This document shows positions 40,944 through 42,240 of a DNA stretch of 42,240 nucleotides, in pieces. Origin of the DNA: Subtercola sp. (lineage in GTDB: Bacteria > Actinomycetota > Actinomycetes > Actinomycetales > Microbacteriaceae); NCBI GenBank assembly GCA_025463745.1, contig JAODBB010000107.1, positions 1-42,240 on the forward strand, written 5' to 3'. Under the pieces are notes generated by a model. It saw only the letters and a list, made by a program, of their open reading frames with translations. It was not told the DNA's origin and ran no database searches. Numbering within the stretch: the first letter of the stretch is position 1; every line of letters starts with the position of its first letter. Position numbers and translations under genes: made by a program.

Positions 40944-42223
40944 GCTGTCCCCGCCTGGTCACTTGCCCTCAGATGGGCGTCGAGTCGGAGTGCTCTGTTC
41001 ATCTCGTTGGAAACGATCATCAGGCCCTCGTCGACCCCCATTCCCGGTTTGGCGAGCATTTGTGTCACGCCGGTCGCAATGCCGATGTGGGTCGTTGCCC
41101 GAGTTGAGCGGTCGGTTTCAGCACAGCTGCCGCCGAGCACAGCCCCGATACCGAAGGCTTGGCAATCCAGGATCGCGTCGACCGTGTGATGCAACGAGCC
41201 GAGGTCAGGAGTCTTGATTTGAATGAGGTCGCAGGCTTGGGCGGCAGCGAAGCAATGCACGTCGTCAGCCGTGTTGGCCCACTCGTCGGCGATCAATTCC
41301 ACCGACGATGAGCGAGCCCGCAGTTCTGTGCGTAAGGCCGTCATCGTTCGGATCTGATCGTCGCGGCTCGGAGCATGGATCGGGTGTTCGATACGGATCG
41401 TATGTGGTCCGGCCGCTCGTTCGAGACGCTGGAGCACGTCAGCGGTAGCGCTGATATCGCCACCAGTGACGGCGCCGATCTGGCCGTAGACATCGAGATG
41501 GATGATCGGAAGATAACTCTCATCCGACGACAACTGCACGATTCGGGCCCGAATCCACTGCACGTACTGTTCAAGAGCTTCTCCACCAGCTCCAACGAGT
41601 TCCTTGGTATTGATCAACCCGTGCGGCAGCACGGGCACGCCCTTCAGAATCATCTTGTCTACGTTGGTGTAGCGGTCTTCACCGGATTGCGCGTAGATCG
41701 GAACCGCGGCAATCGCGTTCGGAAGAGCCCACTCGTTCGTGATGACTCTGGCCATGAGGTGGTGGCCCGCAGCATGAGACGCGGCATCCAACAAGGCCTG
41801 CGAGACGCCATAATCGGTGGCCCTGCCGAGATTGCCGATCTCCGCAACGTGTCCCTCCGTCTCGAGCGCAGCGATGCGAAAATCGGCCACGTTCAGTCCG
41901 CGCAGGCGCGGAGCCAGGCGGGTCTCGATGGCGTGAGCCAACTCCGAGGCGTGGAATCGGCGCTCTCGACCGCCGACCCCGGTGTATTGAACGCTGGCAC
42001 AGTCTCCGGAGGCGACGTATCCATCGTCGAGCACAAGCATGACCGAAACTGATTCTGCCGGTTCGCGAACGGAACGGAATCCGGGGGTGGCGGGCTGCCC
42101 GACGTAGGCGGCACCGTCGCGGCGTGCACCGGCCTTGATTGCGGTCTGATCGTCGAAGAAGAATCCGCCGAGCCCCGGCGAAGCCACGACATCGACAATG
42201 GTTCGCTGAGGCAAACCGGTCAT
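40940..42223 (-). CDS. mal: Methylaspartate ammonia-lyase
   Basis: The 427-residue protein matches the clostridial enzyme in length and in all key sites: His201 (VLPHGLINT), metal ligands Asp243 (HLDVYG), Glu279 (IEHPIH) and Asp313 (IADEWANT), and Lys337 (LIQIKTPDLG). These correspond, with an offset of 5-7, to His194, Asp238, Glu273, Asp307 and Lys331 of the characterised enzyme. It reversibly removes ammonia from (2S,3S)-3-methylaspartate to give mesaconate. GGGAG lies before the ATG. The operon may continue upstream past the window edge, where glutamate mutase genes would be expected. Translation is coupled to the CitE-like gene. Confidence 0.93.
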   Translation of the reverse strand: MTGLPQRTIVDVVASPGLGGFFFDDQTAIKAGARRDGAAYVGQPATPGFRSVREPAESVSVMLVLDDGYVASGDCASVQYTGVGGRERRFHASELAHAIETRLAPRLRGLNVADFRIAALETEGHVAEIGNLGRATDYGVSQALLDAASHAAGHHLMARVITNEWALPNAIAAVPIYAQSGEDRYTNVDKMILKGVPVLPHGLINTKELVGAGGEALEQYVQWIRARIVQLSSDESYLPIIHLDVYGQIGAVTGGDISATADVLQRLERAAGPHTIRIEHPIHAPSRDDQIRTMTALRTELRARSSSVELIADEWANTADDVHCFAAAQACDLIQIKTPDLGSLHHTVDAILDCQAFGIGAVLGGSCAETDRSTRATTHIGIATGVTQMLAKPGMGVDEGLMIVSNEMNRALRLDAHLRASDQAGTA

Positions 42224-42240
42224 GAGGGGCTCCCATCTGT

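Noticed and set aside
1-42240. CRISPR arrays, insertion sequences, phage genes or a replication origin
   Set aside because: No regularly spaced repeat series, transposase or integrase motif, or DnaA-box cluster was recognised on either strand.

Overview
The window is high-GC DNA with dense, often overlapping genes, many GTG and a few TTG starts, LacI/GntR/TetR one-component regulators and Sec/lipoprotein signals of the Gram-positive type. It looks like a chromosomal stretch of an aerobic actinobacterium, probably a Microbacteriaceae-like soil or plant-associated organism. The taxonomic call is inference from gene content and style, not from a marker gene. No phage, transposase, integrase or CRISPR array is seen. 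The only RNA gene recognised is a tRNA-Gly(CCC).

Left end (1-3086): the 3' part of a MetI-type methionine ABC permease, a SURF1-family cytochrome oxidase assembly protein and an AlkC-like DNA alkylation repair protein.

Region A (3185-23207) is a catabolic island for a substrate I cannot name. A LacI regulator precedes an eleven-gene plus-strand run: lipoprotein binding protein, double-cassette ATPase, two RbsC-type permeases, fumarase/CMLE-type lyase, hydroxyisobutyrate-dehydrogenase-like enzyme, Zn alcohol dehydrogenase, amidohydrolase, M24 'pita-bread' hydrolase, aldehyde dehydrogenase and ketopantoate-reductase-like enzyme. Converging on it is a fused E1 alpha/beta plus E2 of a 2-oxoacid dehydrogenase, and divergent from that a VOC protein and a GntR regulator. 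GGAA-N4-TTCC sites (LacI) and a pair of ATGGATACATT sites (GntR) sit on the predicted promoters. The natural reading is import, hydrolysis/deamination, C-X lyase, alcohol-to-aldehyde-to-acid oxidation, then oxidative decarboxylation to an acyl-CoA.

Region B (23231-37721) follows the tRNA and is a carbohydrate locus. It holds a secreted GH32 fructanase, a GntR/FCD regulator, FucU mutarotase and L-fuconate dehydratase, and a divergent CUT1 transporter operon with a small membrane protein, a GH116 glycosidase, a cytoplasmic GH32 enzyme and a PfkB sugar kinase. A recurring (C/G)GATGT motif in both key intergenic regions links the regulator to the operons. A strong hairpin lies between the binding-protein and permease genes.

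Region C (37886-42223): a TetR regulator with three spaced operator copies and a TetX-like flavin monooxygenase, then a convergent two-gene operon of methylaspartate ammonia-lyase (all five key residues present) and a CitE-like acyl-CoA lyase. The latter pair suggests part of a methylaspartate/mesaconate route that continues beyond the window.
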